This document shows, in pieces, positions 34,827-43,023 of a DNA stretch of 64,000 nucleotides. The position numbers were made by a program, and so were the translations under genes. Below the pieces are notes generated by a model. The model searched no databases and was not told the DNA's origin. It worked only from the letters and a program-made list of their open reading frames with translations. Positions within the stretch are counted from its first letter, which is position 1; each line of letters begins with the position of its first letter. Origin of the DNA: JAQVEM01 sp964556165 (GTDB lineage Bacteria; Actinomycetota; Humimicrobiia; Humimicrobiales; Humimicrobiaceae); contig CAZKVH010000002.1 of assembly GCA_964556165.1 (NCBI GenBank), forward strand, positions 1 to 64,000. The letters are read 5' to 3'.

Positions 34827-34979
34827 ATGTCAGATATATTGTCAGAACTTGATAAGTATATACCTGAAGGAAACCCTAGAAAGTGGGCAAAACTTTCAAG
34901 TGATATTGATTTCAGAAGACTTCAACTAACACTCTTAAAGGAAATATTAATCGAACTTAAGCAAATAAACGCCAAGTAA
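34827..34979 (+). CDS. 50-residue unidentified soluble protein upstream of adnAB-like genes
   Basis: The ORF begins 11 nt after a strong SD stretch (GGAAGGGGAGGG) and ends directly against the TTG of the helicase-nuclease gene, so it is very probably translated and co-transcribed with it. The sequence (MSDILSELDKYIPEGNPRKWAKL at the start, split here as a helix and a Pro-rich turn) continues into a long amphipathic helix with LLKEILIELKQI. It has no membrane segment. I do not recognise the family; a small accessory subunit is possible. Confidence 0.55.
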   Translation: MSDILSELDKYIPEGNPRKWAKLSSDIDFRRLQLTLLKEILIELKQINAK

Positions 34980-37900
34980 TTGATGTTAGATGGCAGACTG
35001 ATAGATATTATTAATAAAGAGAAAAGCAGCAGCTCTCTTATAGTCGGACCTCCTGGCGCAGGTAAGACTCATATACTTTTAGAATTTGTCAGTCACCTGA
35101 TAAATAAAAAGAAGATATCCCCGGAAGAAATCCTAATTTTTTGTTTCAACCGCAGCTGGTCAAAATTAATTAGAGAAAAAACGGCATTTTTAGTCAAAAA
35201 AAGTATGCTTGAAATTCCTATAGAAACATTTCATTCTTTTTGCACCCGTTTTATAGGAGAAACAAAAGTTTTTTTATACCATGAAAGGTCCGGAAATAAT
35301 AAATTTCTAAATAGTAGCAGCGGGAGCAATCTCTTTGAAGATATAAAAATATTAAATTCGGTACAGCAGTGGAAAATTCTAAAAGAGGTTATAGGAAAAC
35401 TTGATGAAAAACAATATCCTTATACATTCAGGTATGTAAACAGGAATCGATATATAGAGAACAGTTATATCCAGGAAGTATTTGATTTTATTCTGCGTGC
35501 CCAGGAAAATTTATTCACACCTGAAGAACTGCTAAAAAAATTTACACCATTTTTTAATCCATTGCTCCATGAGCTTGCAGAAATATATTTAAGGTATTCT
35601 GAAGAACTCAAAAAAAATCAGTTTTATAATTACGGTATGTTGCTGGAGCATACGGTTAAAATATTAAAAAAAAATAAAGAGATAAGGACGCATTATAAGA
35701 AAAAATATAAATATATTTTAATTGATGAGCTGCATGAATTAAATAAAGCTCAATTTGAAATTATAAATTACATCTCGGACTCAAATTGTATTTTTTTTGG
35801 CAATGATGACCAATCAATTTATGCTTTCAGGGGCTCTACAGCCAATATTTTTAAATCGGTTTACAGTAAGCTAGGTGCAGAAAATGTATTTTTTCTAAAC
35901 AAAAACCACAGGAACTCACCTGCTATAAATGAAGTCTCCAAGAGATTTATAAGCCTGATTAAAAATAGAATACCAAAAGATATCAGTGCCTGCGGCAATC
36001 ATCCATCCGGTGAATTACGTGTGAAAGAATTTAATACTTTGCTGGAAGAAGCAAATTATATATGCAGTAAAATCAAGTTTCTTTATCTTAGTAAGAATAT
36101 AAAGTTAGAAGAAATGGCGATAATAATTAAAGGCCTGGGCTACGAAACTCATATTATTGAAAACGCCTTGATTCAGAATAATATACCCTTTTTAAGAAGA
36201 GGTACGAGAAGTCTTCTTGATAACAGACTGAGTAAATACCTCCTTAACTTTTTAAGGCTTCTCGTTGCGGTGAGGGAATTGGAAAATTCGGGGGAAAAGA
36301 GTGAAGATTCCAGTATTAAAAATAACCATGTTCCCGATACTGAAATCAGTGTCAGAAATGAGGAGGGAGAACTATTTTCAAGGGTTGATATGCTTGTAGA
36401 AAATATAATGTTATCTGATGCTATAAATATAGAACCTCTCTTCTTTAAAAAGAATAAGAATACTTATATGGATAAAAAGATTAATAATGGGGAATTTGCA
36501 GGTTTATGGGATTATTTCAAAAAAAAATATCAGGCTGATAGCAGTGAAAATAGTCCAGGTGGTGAGGGCCTCAAAGTTTATAAGTTTGTTTTAGAGGTTT
36601 ATAGATTAATAAAGCATATGAAAGGAAAAGACGTTTTTAACTTTTTAATTGAGTTGATTCGCAATAAAGAAGTAGGTGTTATTAAAATACTTGATGCAGG
36701 GAAAAATGAAATTTATGATAAAAACCAGTGGGCGAATTTAAGTGATTTTCTGAGTAACGTGAAGGATTTCAGCATAAACAATACACCGGCTGATGTTGAA
36801 TCATATGTAAGTTTTATTGATTATGTTATAGAAAGTAAATTTACGGAAGAGATAGAAGAGAGTACTAAAGATATAATTCAGATTGGCTCTGTTAATATTT
36901 TAAGTTTTCATCAGTGCAAGGGGCTGGAATTTAAAGCTGTATTTTTACCTTTTATTAATAAAAACTACCTGCCTGCGAAATTTACTTTCAGCCAGACATT
37001 TGACGATCAGATATTTAATTATCTGAACGGTACAAAAAGGCTCGAGCCCGAGGAGCTAAAAAGGGAGCATCTTTATGGCGAGATGAGGCTATTTTACAAT
37101 GGAATAACAAGGGCAAGAGATTATCTATACATTACCTCAAGCAAAAGGAGAAAATCTGTCTTTTTTGAGAGAGTAAAGGATATTTACAACAGTCTGGATT
37201 CTGAATATAAGATAATTGATGATTTTGAATATAAAGGATACAAAAAACCAGAAGAAAAAAATAACTGGGGTAAATCACCTGAAAAAAATTTAGAAAAATT
37301 TAAGATAAGCATGTTACCTGATTTTGATTTAAACAGTATGTGGCTGGTTAGAAAAAAAGCTCTGGTTGGAACTGCCAGGATGAGTAAAAACATGAAATTT
37401 GATCGTGAAAGCTATCTTAATAAGATTATTGTTTTAAAATTTTTTTACTCTCCTGACCGGTGGTGGGATTTTATCAAGCCTACGAAAAATAACAAGAATC
37501 CCTTTGTTTTGTTTCCACAGCCTTTTTCTTATAGTAGCATCAATGCTTTCAGAGACTGTCCTTATAAGTATAAGGTAATACATTACCTCGGTCTGGAGAA
37601 AGAGGAAAATTTAAGCCTTATTATCGGAACAATTTATCACAGGATAATAGGATTATTTTTTAGCTGTAAAAGTAAAAGCGAATTCAGCTGGAGGATTTTA
37701 GAAAGAATAATAAATGATGTATTTGATGAGTTTGATTTTGAATTCCGGTTTTTAAAAAGAGAATTGCGAGAAAAGGCAATTATGCATTTCAAGAATTTTT
37801 TTGAGAACCACATGCCTTCTAATCCGCTTAAATCCATAGTAGAAAAGGAATTTTCTTTTAATCTTGATGGGGAAGAGATTAGAGGAAGGATAGACCAGAT

Positions 37901-38270
37901 TAACTATCTTGATGAGAAGAATATAGAAATCGTAGAGTATAAATCAGGCTCATCCTCGTATAGCGATAAAGAACTTAGAGAGGAACTACAATTAAAAATG
38001 TACAGGTTAGCGTTGAACATGAGCGATGACCTGAAAGACTTGAAACATATGGGTTTAAAAATGAAATATATATTCCCGGGGGATTTAAAGAATACCGTAA
38101 TGGTAATGCCGGATGAATATTATAAAGAAGGAGATGTTAAAAAGATATTAAGAGAAAGCATCGCAAAAATAAGAGAAGAAGAATTTGATGCAAGGCCGAA
38201 AAATTATAATTCATGCTTAAACTGCGGGTTTAAGGTTTTATGTCCAAAATATTATGGTCAGAGAGATTAA
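34980..38270 (+). CDS. AdnA-like UvrD-family helicase with C-terminal RecB/Cas4-type nuclease
   Basis: The 1096-residue protein joins a superfamily 1A motor to a nuclease. The motor has VGPPGAGKTHILLEF (Walker A Lys29), LID249-E250-LHE (motif II), GNDDQSIYAFRG, NHRNSPAI, and SFHQCKGLEFKAVFLP. The nuclease has AFRDC860PYKY, a GRIDQINYLDE strand and E986-Y-K988 catalytic residues. A QLKMYRLAL motif and three late Cys (1079, 1082, 1088) with C860 could bind an iron-sulfur cluster. Together with the following gene it matches mycobacterial AdnAB, a double-strand break resection enzyme, rather than AddAB or RecBCD. Start is TTG 34980 or the adjacent ATG. Confidence 0.85.
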   Translation: MMLDGRLIDIINKEKSSSSLIVGPPGAGKTHILLEFVSHLINKKKISPEEILIFCFNRSWSKLIREKTAFLVKKSMLEIPIETFHSFCTRFIGETKVFLYHERSGNNKFLNSSSGSNLFEDIKILNSVQQWKILKEVIGKLDEKQYPYTFRYVNRNRYIENSYIQEVFDFILRAQENLFTPEELLKKFTPFFNPLLHELAEIYLRYSEELKKNQFYNYGMLLEHTVKILKKNKEIRTHYKKKYKYILIDELHELNKAQFEIINYISDSNCIFFGNDDQSIYAFRGSTANIFKSVYSKLGAENVFFLNKNHRNSPAINEVSKRFISLIKNRIPKDISACGNHPSGELRVKEFNTLLEEANYICSKIKFLYLSKNIKLEEMAIIIKGLGYETHIIENALIQNNIPFLRRGTRSLLDNRLSKYLLNFLRLLVAVRELENSGEKSEDSSIKNNHVPDTEISVRNEEGELFSRVDMLVENIMLSDAINIEPLFFKKNKNTYMDKKINNGEFAGLWDYFKKKYQADSSENSPGGEGLKVYKFVLEVYRLIKHMKGKDVFNFLIELIRNKEVGVIKILDAGKNEIYDKNQWANLSDFLSNVKDFSINNTPADVESYVSFIDYVIESKFTEEIEESTKDIIQIGSVNILSFHQCKGLEFKAVFLPFINKNYLPAKFTFSQTFDDQIFNYLNGTKRLEPEELKREHLYGEMRLFYNGITRARDYLYITSSKRRKSVFFERVKDIYNSLDSEYKIIDDFEYKGYKKPEEKNNWGKSPEKNLEKFKISMLPDFDLNSMWLVRKKALVGTARMSKNMKFDRESYLNKIIVLKFFYSPDRWWDFIKPTKNNKNPFVLFPQPFSYSSINAFRDCPYKYKVIHYLGLEKEENLSLIIGTIYHRIIGLFFSCKSKSEFSWRILERIINDVFDEFDFEFRFLKRELREKAIMHFKNFFENHMPSNPLKSIVEKEFSFNLDGEEIRGRIDQINYLDEKNIEIVEYKSGSSSYSDKELREELQLKMYRLALNMSDDLKDLKHMGLKMKYIFPGDLKNTVMVMPDEYYKEGDVKKILRESIAKIREEEFDARPKNYNSCLNCGFKVLCPKYYGQRD

Positions 38271-41200
38271 GGAAACAAAACAACAACTTAATATAATTAA
38301 CAGCAGTGCTGATATAAAAAGAATAATTGCATGTGCAGGCTCTGGAAAGACGACTGTTTTGGTAAACAACATTATAAAAGTACTGAATGATGGTTCATGC
38401 AGTCCTGACAAAATACTGGCGCTTACTTTCACAAGGAATGCTGCTGAAAATATGAGAGTAAGGATAAGAGAGAGCATCACCGGAGATAATGACTTAGAGG
38501 GAATTAATATATTTACTTTTAATTCATTTGGAAATGAAATTATAAGCGAGCATAGTTTTGAATTTGGCATCGGGAAAGATTTTAAAATCATAAGTGATAG
38601 CCAGTCATGGCAGATATTATATGAAATTTTTAACCAGTCTGATCTTAAGCATTTAAAAGCAGGGAAAAGAGTCGGGGAGTTTGTCCAGGGCCTGCTCAAG
38701 TATATAGAAAGTTTGAAGAATAATCTTATATCTGTGGATGAATTTGAGGATTATTTAATTAATTATGAAAAGATTCTGTCCGGGTATAAGAGTGAAGCTC
38801 TGAGAAATGAAGAAGAAAGATTAATAGAAAGTCAGAGGGAACTTTTCGATATTTACCGCAAATATGAAAGAAGGAAAATTGAAAGCAACTGCATAGACTA
38901 CCCTGACCAGGTGTTTATGCCTTATTTTTTATTGATGAATAGTAAATCAATAAAAGCAAGGTACCAGAATAGATATAAATATATATTTGTTGATGAATTT
39001 CAGGATACAAATATAGCCCAGTCGTATCTACTCTCTATGCTATACAGTCCTGATTTCAATAAGCTTGTAGTTGTGGGCGATGATGACCAGGGGATTTATT
39101 CATTCAGGGGAGCAAGCATAGAGAATATATTGAATTTTCATAATTTTAGAGAATTCAGGAACCACAGAGTTTATGATTTTTTTCTTACAACAAATTTCAG
39201 ATCCGGAAGTAATATTATAAGTATTATAAACAGTGTTATTTCTTCAAATAACAAAAGATTTAAAAAAGAATTAAAGCCCCAGAATAAGCGGAAGAAATCA
39301 GAGGTTGTATTTTATTATAATAAAACCCACGATGATGAAGCAGCAAAAATTGCAGAGATTATTAAATATCTGGTTACCAGGGGAATTAAATTGAAGCAGA
39401 TGGCTATTCTCGCAAGAAGGAAGAGGTTTAAAAAGATTATCAGGGAGCTTGAGGTTAATGATATTAAATACGAGCTGATAGGAGGAAAAAATTTTTTCTA
39501 TGAACCGGAAGTTTTATTCATTATTTCATGGCTCAGGGTTATAGCAGATATAAATGATGAAATATCGGTTGTGTATATCCTTAAATCAGGAAAATATAAA
39601 GTGTGTGACAGGGATATTTTCTTCATTAAAAGAAATTACAGGAATCTTAAAGAAAAGGTAAATATAGTTGACGGTATAACATATTATAAAAAGAATCCCT
39701 ATATAAGCAGAGAAACAAAAAAGAGATTGAGTGGTTTCCTTTCCAGCCTCAGGCTTTATATCAGTAAATCAGGTGAGTTAGAGCTGAAGGAATTAATCAG
39801 TTTGATTATTGAAGATTCAGGGATAGTAAATGAGTTGAAATCCAGCTTTGGCACTTCTTCACGTAGAAAAATAAAAAATATTGAGAATATTATAAGAATA
39901 GCTTCTGATTTTCAGAAGAGTTATGTTGAATGTAATCTTGCTGCATTTATAACTTTTTTAAAAGATGTGGCAAAAACAGATTATGATGACCCGGAAGTTA
40001 CTGAATTTTCCGGTGAAAATTCAGTAAAAATAATGAGCATCCATGCAGCTAAAGGTCTTGAATTTGAGGTAGTTTTCATGCCTGCTTTATGGAAAAATGA
40101 TTATGCAGGAAGAAACTCAAATAAAGGATTTATAATTCCAGCAGAATTAAGAAAAGATAATAGCCTATATAAAGAAAAAAAGAATTTTAATAGTTCAAGA
40201 AGCTTTTCCGGGGCATTAAAAGATACAAAAATAGAAGAAGAAAGAAGAGTTTTTTATGTAGGATGCAGCAGAGCAAAGAGTATGCTCATTCTTTCATCCA
40301 GCGAATATGAAGATGCTCCTTCATCTGCAAATGATGACGCCAGACCAAAAGAGATTGTCCCGTTCTTTGATGATGTTGTAAATAATAATAATTTAAAGAT
40401 TGTAAATAAGAAAGGCCTGGATTTTATAAAAGTGCGATATGGTGAGAAATTATATAACAATTATAATAGCTATAAGAGTTACAGAAATGTTCTTAGCTTT
40501 GTTAATACAGACAGGAAAAGCAAGATAAAAGTCAATGTGATTAGTGAAGGGGAATGGAGAGCTCTCCAGAAGAAACTTTCCAATGATGTTCTTAAGGCAG
40601 GGCCGAATCTTAAAGAAAGTAGCAGGATTAAGGAAATCATAAATAGAATTAATTCTGGATTAATATATTCTGTAAAAAAGGAAGGTAATTCAGTAGATAT
40701 AGGGTTTTTCCCTTTAACCTGGATTATTGATTATAAAAAGTGCCCGTTATTGTACAGGCTGAAGCATGTTTATTCAATTCCAGAGAAATTAAATAAAGAA
40801 CTGGCAGGGGGTGAAGAAATACATAGTTATTTAAAAAACATAGTTTCGACAGGATTTAAAAACAGGATTTTAGAAGAGGAAGTTATGAGCCAGTTTGCTG
40901 ATAAAGAAGTAACAGGATATTTAAAAAATTTTTTTGAAAGCGGACTATGGAATTTTTCAGGGATAGATTCGGTAATGCTGGAGCAGCTTTTTTACTGGAG
41001 AATTAATGATAATTATATAGTTGGTAGATTTGATAGAGTTGATTTTAAAAAGAATAATAAAATAAGGATAATTGATTACAAATTATCTTCTTATTCCAGG
41101 AGCAAAGATAGTAATAACCGGACAGGCCCAAAGAATCTTGCTGTATTCCAGATGAAAGCTTATATGGCAGCATTATCGGAAATTTACGGAAGGCCGGTAA

Positions 41201-41418
41201 GTGATATAGCAGGATTGCTTTTTTATTTAAAAGACGGAGTAAAAAAATCAGTTACTCTTGAAACTGGTGAGATAGATCATTTAAAGAGATCTATTGCTGG
41301 AGAAATAAGTAATATTCAGGACAATAATTTTAGAGCTAATTATAATAAAAGCTGTAAAAAAACCTGCAGCTATTTTGATTTTTGTTCGGATATGATTGAT
41401 CAAAAAAAGATTAAATGA
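38254..41418 (+). CDS. AdnB-like UvrD-family helicase with C-terminal RecB/Cas4-type nuclease
   Basis: The 1054-residue partner has the same two-part design. The motor has CAGSGKTTVLVNN (Lys32), FVD247-E248-FQDTN, GDDDQGIYSFRG, TTNFRSGSNII, SIHAAKGLEFEVVFMP and VGCSRAKSMLIL, all canonical. The nuclease has YKKC830PLLY, GRFDRVDF, I-D941-Y-K943, a QMKAYMAAL motif and Cys at 1034, 1038 and 1044. It starts 17 nt inside the end of the first gene, so the two are made together as a heterodimer. In AdnAB both subunits carry motor and nuclease, as seen here. Confidence 0.86.
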   Translation: MVREIKETKQQLNIINSSADIKRIIACAGSGKTTVLVNNIIKVLNDGSCSPDKILALTFTRNAAENMRVRIRESITGDNDLEGINIFTFNSFGNEIISEHSFEFGIGKDFKIISDSQSWQILYEIFNQSDLKHLKAGKRVGEFVQGLLKYIESLKNNLISVDEFEDYLINYEKILSGYKSEALRNEEERLIESQRELFDIYRKYERRKIESNCIDYPDQVFMPYFLLMNSKSIKARYQNRYKYIFVDEFQDTNIAQSYLLSMLYSPDFNKLVVVGDDDQGIYSFRGASIENILNFHNFREFRNHRVYDFFLTTNFRSGSNIISIINSVISSNNKRFKKELKPQNKRKKSEVVFYYNKTHDDEAAKIAEIIKYLVTRGIKLKQMAILARRKRFKKIIRELEVNDIKYELIGGKNFFYEPEVLFIISWLRVIADINDEISVVYILKSGKYKVCDRDIFFIKRNYRNLKEKVNIVDGITYYKKNPYISRETKKRLSGFLSSLRLYISKSGELELKELISLIIEDSGIVNELKSSFGTSSRRKIKNIENIIRIASDFQKSYVECNLAAFITFLKDVAKTDYDDPEVTEFSGENSVKIMSIHAAKGLEFEVVFMPALWKNDYAGRNSNKGFIIPAELRKDNSLYKEKKNFNSSRSFSGALKDTKIEEERRVFYVGCSRAKSMLILSSSEYEDAPSSANDDARPKEIVPFFDDVVNNNNLKIVNKKGLDFIKVRYGEKLYNNYNSYKSYRNVLSFVNTDRKSKIKVNVISEGEWRALQKKLSNDVLKAGPNLKESSRIKEIINRINSGLIYSVKKEGNSVDIGFFPLTWIIDYKKCPLLYRLKHVYSIPEKLNKELAGGEEIHSYLKNIVSTGFKNRILEEEVMSQFADKEVTGYLKNFFESGLWNFSGIDSVMLEQLFYWRINDNYIVGRFDRVDFKKNNKIRIIDYKLSSYSRSKDSNNRTGPKNLAVFQMKAYMAALSEIYGRPVSDIAGLLFYLKDGVKKSVTLETGEIDHLKRSIAGEISNIQDNNFRANYNKSCKKTCSYFDFCSDMIDQKKIK

Positions 41419-41509
41419 TTTTTTATTATATTGCCTGAAACAATATATAAGCCTGTCTTAACGAATAAAAGTTTTTTAACTTATGATTTTAAATGTAAAG
41501 ATTGTTTTT

Positions 41510-42430
41510 TTATATTTTAGTGCACCAATCAGAATATTCTCTGACTTCATTTTTGGCAACTTTAAAATAAAGCTCCTGCAGTCTTTTTGTTAGAGAGCCA
41601 ATCTTACCGTCTCCAACAGGACGTTTATCAACATGTCCTATAGATGAGATCTGAGCACCTGTTCCACAGAAAAATAATTCATCGGCTGTATAGAGCTCAG
41701 TTCTGTCTATAGACCTTTCGACGACTTCTACATTCTCAACTTCTCTGGCAAGCTTTATTACAGTGTCGCGGGTAATACCTTCAAGTATATCATCAGTTAC
41801 AGGTGGTGTTATTAAAATGCCATTTTTTAGCATAAAGACATTCATAGCGCTTCCTTCGCTTATGTGCCTGCCGTTATTGGTCAATACGATAGCCTCGTCA
41901 TAGCCATTCAGGAGAGCTTCTGTTTTTTGAAAAGCTGCATTGACATAAGAACCGGCTATTTTTGCCCGGGGAGGTATTGCATTATCTGAAATTCGGTCCC
42001 AGGAAGATATGCATACATTTATAGGCCTTTTTATATCTATATATTCTCCGAGAGGTATTGAATATATAAAAATATCCTGTTCATTTTTAATTAATTTGGG
42101 ACCTATATCAAGGCTACTATTATAGGCGAATGGCCTTACGTAACAATCTTCCGAGTATTTTTCTCTCCTTAATAATTCTACAGTTATATCAGAGAGTTCT
42201 TCAACAGAGTATTTAATTTCAAGCATCATTATCCTGCAGCTTAAAAGAAATCTTTTATAGTGGTCTTTAATTCTAAAAATGTAGCTGGTCTTTGTTTTAT
42301 CGTTCCAGTAGCTTCTTATTCCTTCAAATACGGCTGTGCCATACTGCAGGGCATTGGTCCGTATATCCACCTTAGCTTCGGTAATAGGAATAATTTTTCC
42401 TCCAAAAAATGCATATTCAGGATGTTCCAT
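41510..42430 (-). CDS. ilvE: Branched-chain amino acid aminotransferase
   Basis: This class IV PLP enzyme makes the last step of Val, Leu and Ile synthesis. The 306-residue protein has the family features: ALQYGTAVFEGIRSY at the N terminus, the lysine-bearing AKIAGSYVNAAFQK, DEAIVLTNNGRHISEGSAMNVFM, ILEGITRDTVIKLA and ELFFCGTGAQISSI. An AGAGGAT lies before the ATG. It is transcribed alone and convergent with the helicase pair, with a promoter match of its own, even though the other branched-chain genes lie 4 kb away on the other strand. Confidence 0.93.
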   Translation of the reverse strand: MEHPEYAFFGGKIIPITEAKVDIRTNALQYGTAVFEGIRSYWNDKTKTSYIFRIKDHYKRFLLSCRIMMLEIKYSVEELSDITVELLRREKYSEDCYVRPFAYNSSLDIGPKLIKNEQDIFIYSIPLGEYIDIKRPINVCISSWDRISDNAIPPRAKIAGSYVNAAFQKTEALLNGYDEAIVLTNNGRHISEGSAMNVFMLKNGILITPPVTDDILEGITRDTVIKLAREVENVEVVERSIDRTELYTADELFFCGTGAQISSIGHVDKRPVGDGKIGSLTKRLQELYFKVAKNEVREYSDWCTKI

Positions 42431-42697
42431 GATATCCTCTTTTGTAAATTTTAATTTTTTATTTTACTTATTTTATTTTTATTTTGCAATCAATTTAGCA
42501 TAGTCTGCTGTTTATTGATGTTTTTATGTAAATAATATATTGATTTATGTCATCTAATTTATAATATCTGATTTTTATTATGATAACAATTAAGTCCTAG
42601 CGCTGAGCAGGGATTATATTGCAGGGGTAATATGAATGAAAGGTTCTTATAAGTGTATATAAATAAGGATTTAAGTTCTTAAAAAAAAAGAAGGAAT
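42431..42697. other. Non-coding leader and gap upstream of ilvE
   Basis: This AT-rich stretch has no convincing ORF. It holds the predicted ilvE promoter and a leader of about 124 nt before the ilvE ATG. I found neither a T-box sequence (no GGTGG-type element) nor a strong attenuator in the leader. Confidence 0.5.
42561..42589 (-). promoter_or_regulatory. Predicted promoter of ilvE
   Basis: On the minus strand TTGTTA (plus coordinates 42584-42589) and TATTAT (42561-42566) have exactly 17 nt between them. Initiation would be near 42554, about 124 nt before the start of ilvE. Confidence 0.45.
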
Positions 42698-42758
42698 AAA
42701 AAAACCCCAAGTTATCTTTTACCTTAGCTTACGCCTTAGGCTACTTAACATCTTGGGG
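42698..42758 (-). terminator. Large branched-stem terminator-like hairpin after mnmA
   Basis: Read on the minus strand, CCCCAA at the left pairs with TTGGGG at the right. Inside are GTTA/TAAC and TAGC/GCTA, with an 11-nt apical loop and an asymmetric internal loop. Seven T follow the GGGG directly, and a second T-rich tract lies beyond. This fits an intrinsic terminator for the mnmA transcription unit, placed upstream of the ilvE promoter. The unusually long and repetitive interior (several CTAAGG copies nearby) is noted under findings. Confidence 0.6.
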
Positions 42759-42795
42759 CCTTCACCTTAGAACTTTTCTCGGGTTTTTTTAGATT

Positions 42796-43023
42796 TTAAC
42801 TTACTTTGTACATTCTTTCGTTTGTAAATTTCAGTTCTTTTCTAAATTTACCTCCTGCTCTAAAGCAATTATCACTATAACAGATTGCAATATGCATGTC
42901 AATAGTATTTTTATTTTTTTGATATCTTTTTAAAAAATTTTTTAATCTATTACTATTATTATGAAATTCACATTCATTAACTTTTATAATACTTGTATTA
43001 ATTTCTTTTAATAACACCCCCAC
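42796..43023 (-). CDS. Unidentified 75-residue protein overlapping the mnmA end
   Basis: The frame opens with GTG 26 nt inside the 3' end of mnmA, behind a G-rich AGGTGGG, and would be translated by coupling. The basic N-terminal half (about 1-42) is followed by HIAICYSDNCFRAGG, a Cys-x4-Cys-x3-Gly pattern resembling the start of thioredoxin-like [2Fe-2S] ferredoxin domains. The protein stops about 20 residues later, too short for that fold. It may be a truncated remnant or a small metal-binding protein. Weakly supported. Confidence 0.35.
   Translation of the reverse strand: MGVLLKEINTSIIKVNECEFHNNSNRLKNFLKRYQKNKNTIDMHIAICYSDNCFRAGGKFRKELKFTNERMYKVS

Noticed and set aside
34980..41418. AddAB or RecBCD assignment of the helicase-nuclease pair
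   Set aside because: In AddAB only AddA has a working motor and AddB is a motor relic, and RecBCD has a single nuclease; here both proteins have full helicase motifs and a nuclease domain.
42431..42697. T-box riboswitch in the ilvE leader
   Set aside because: No T-box consensus, specifier hairpin or terminator/antiterminator pair could be found in the 124-nt leader.
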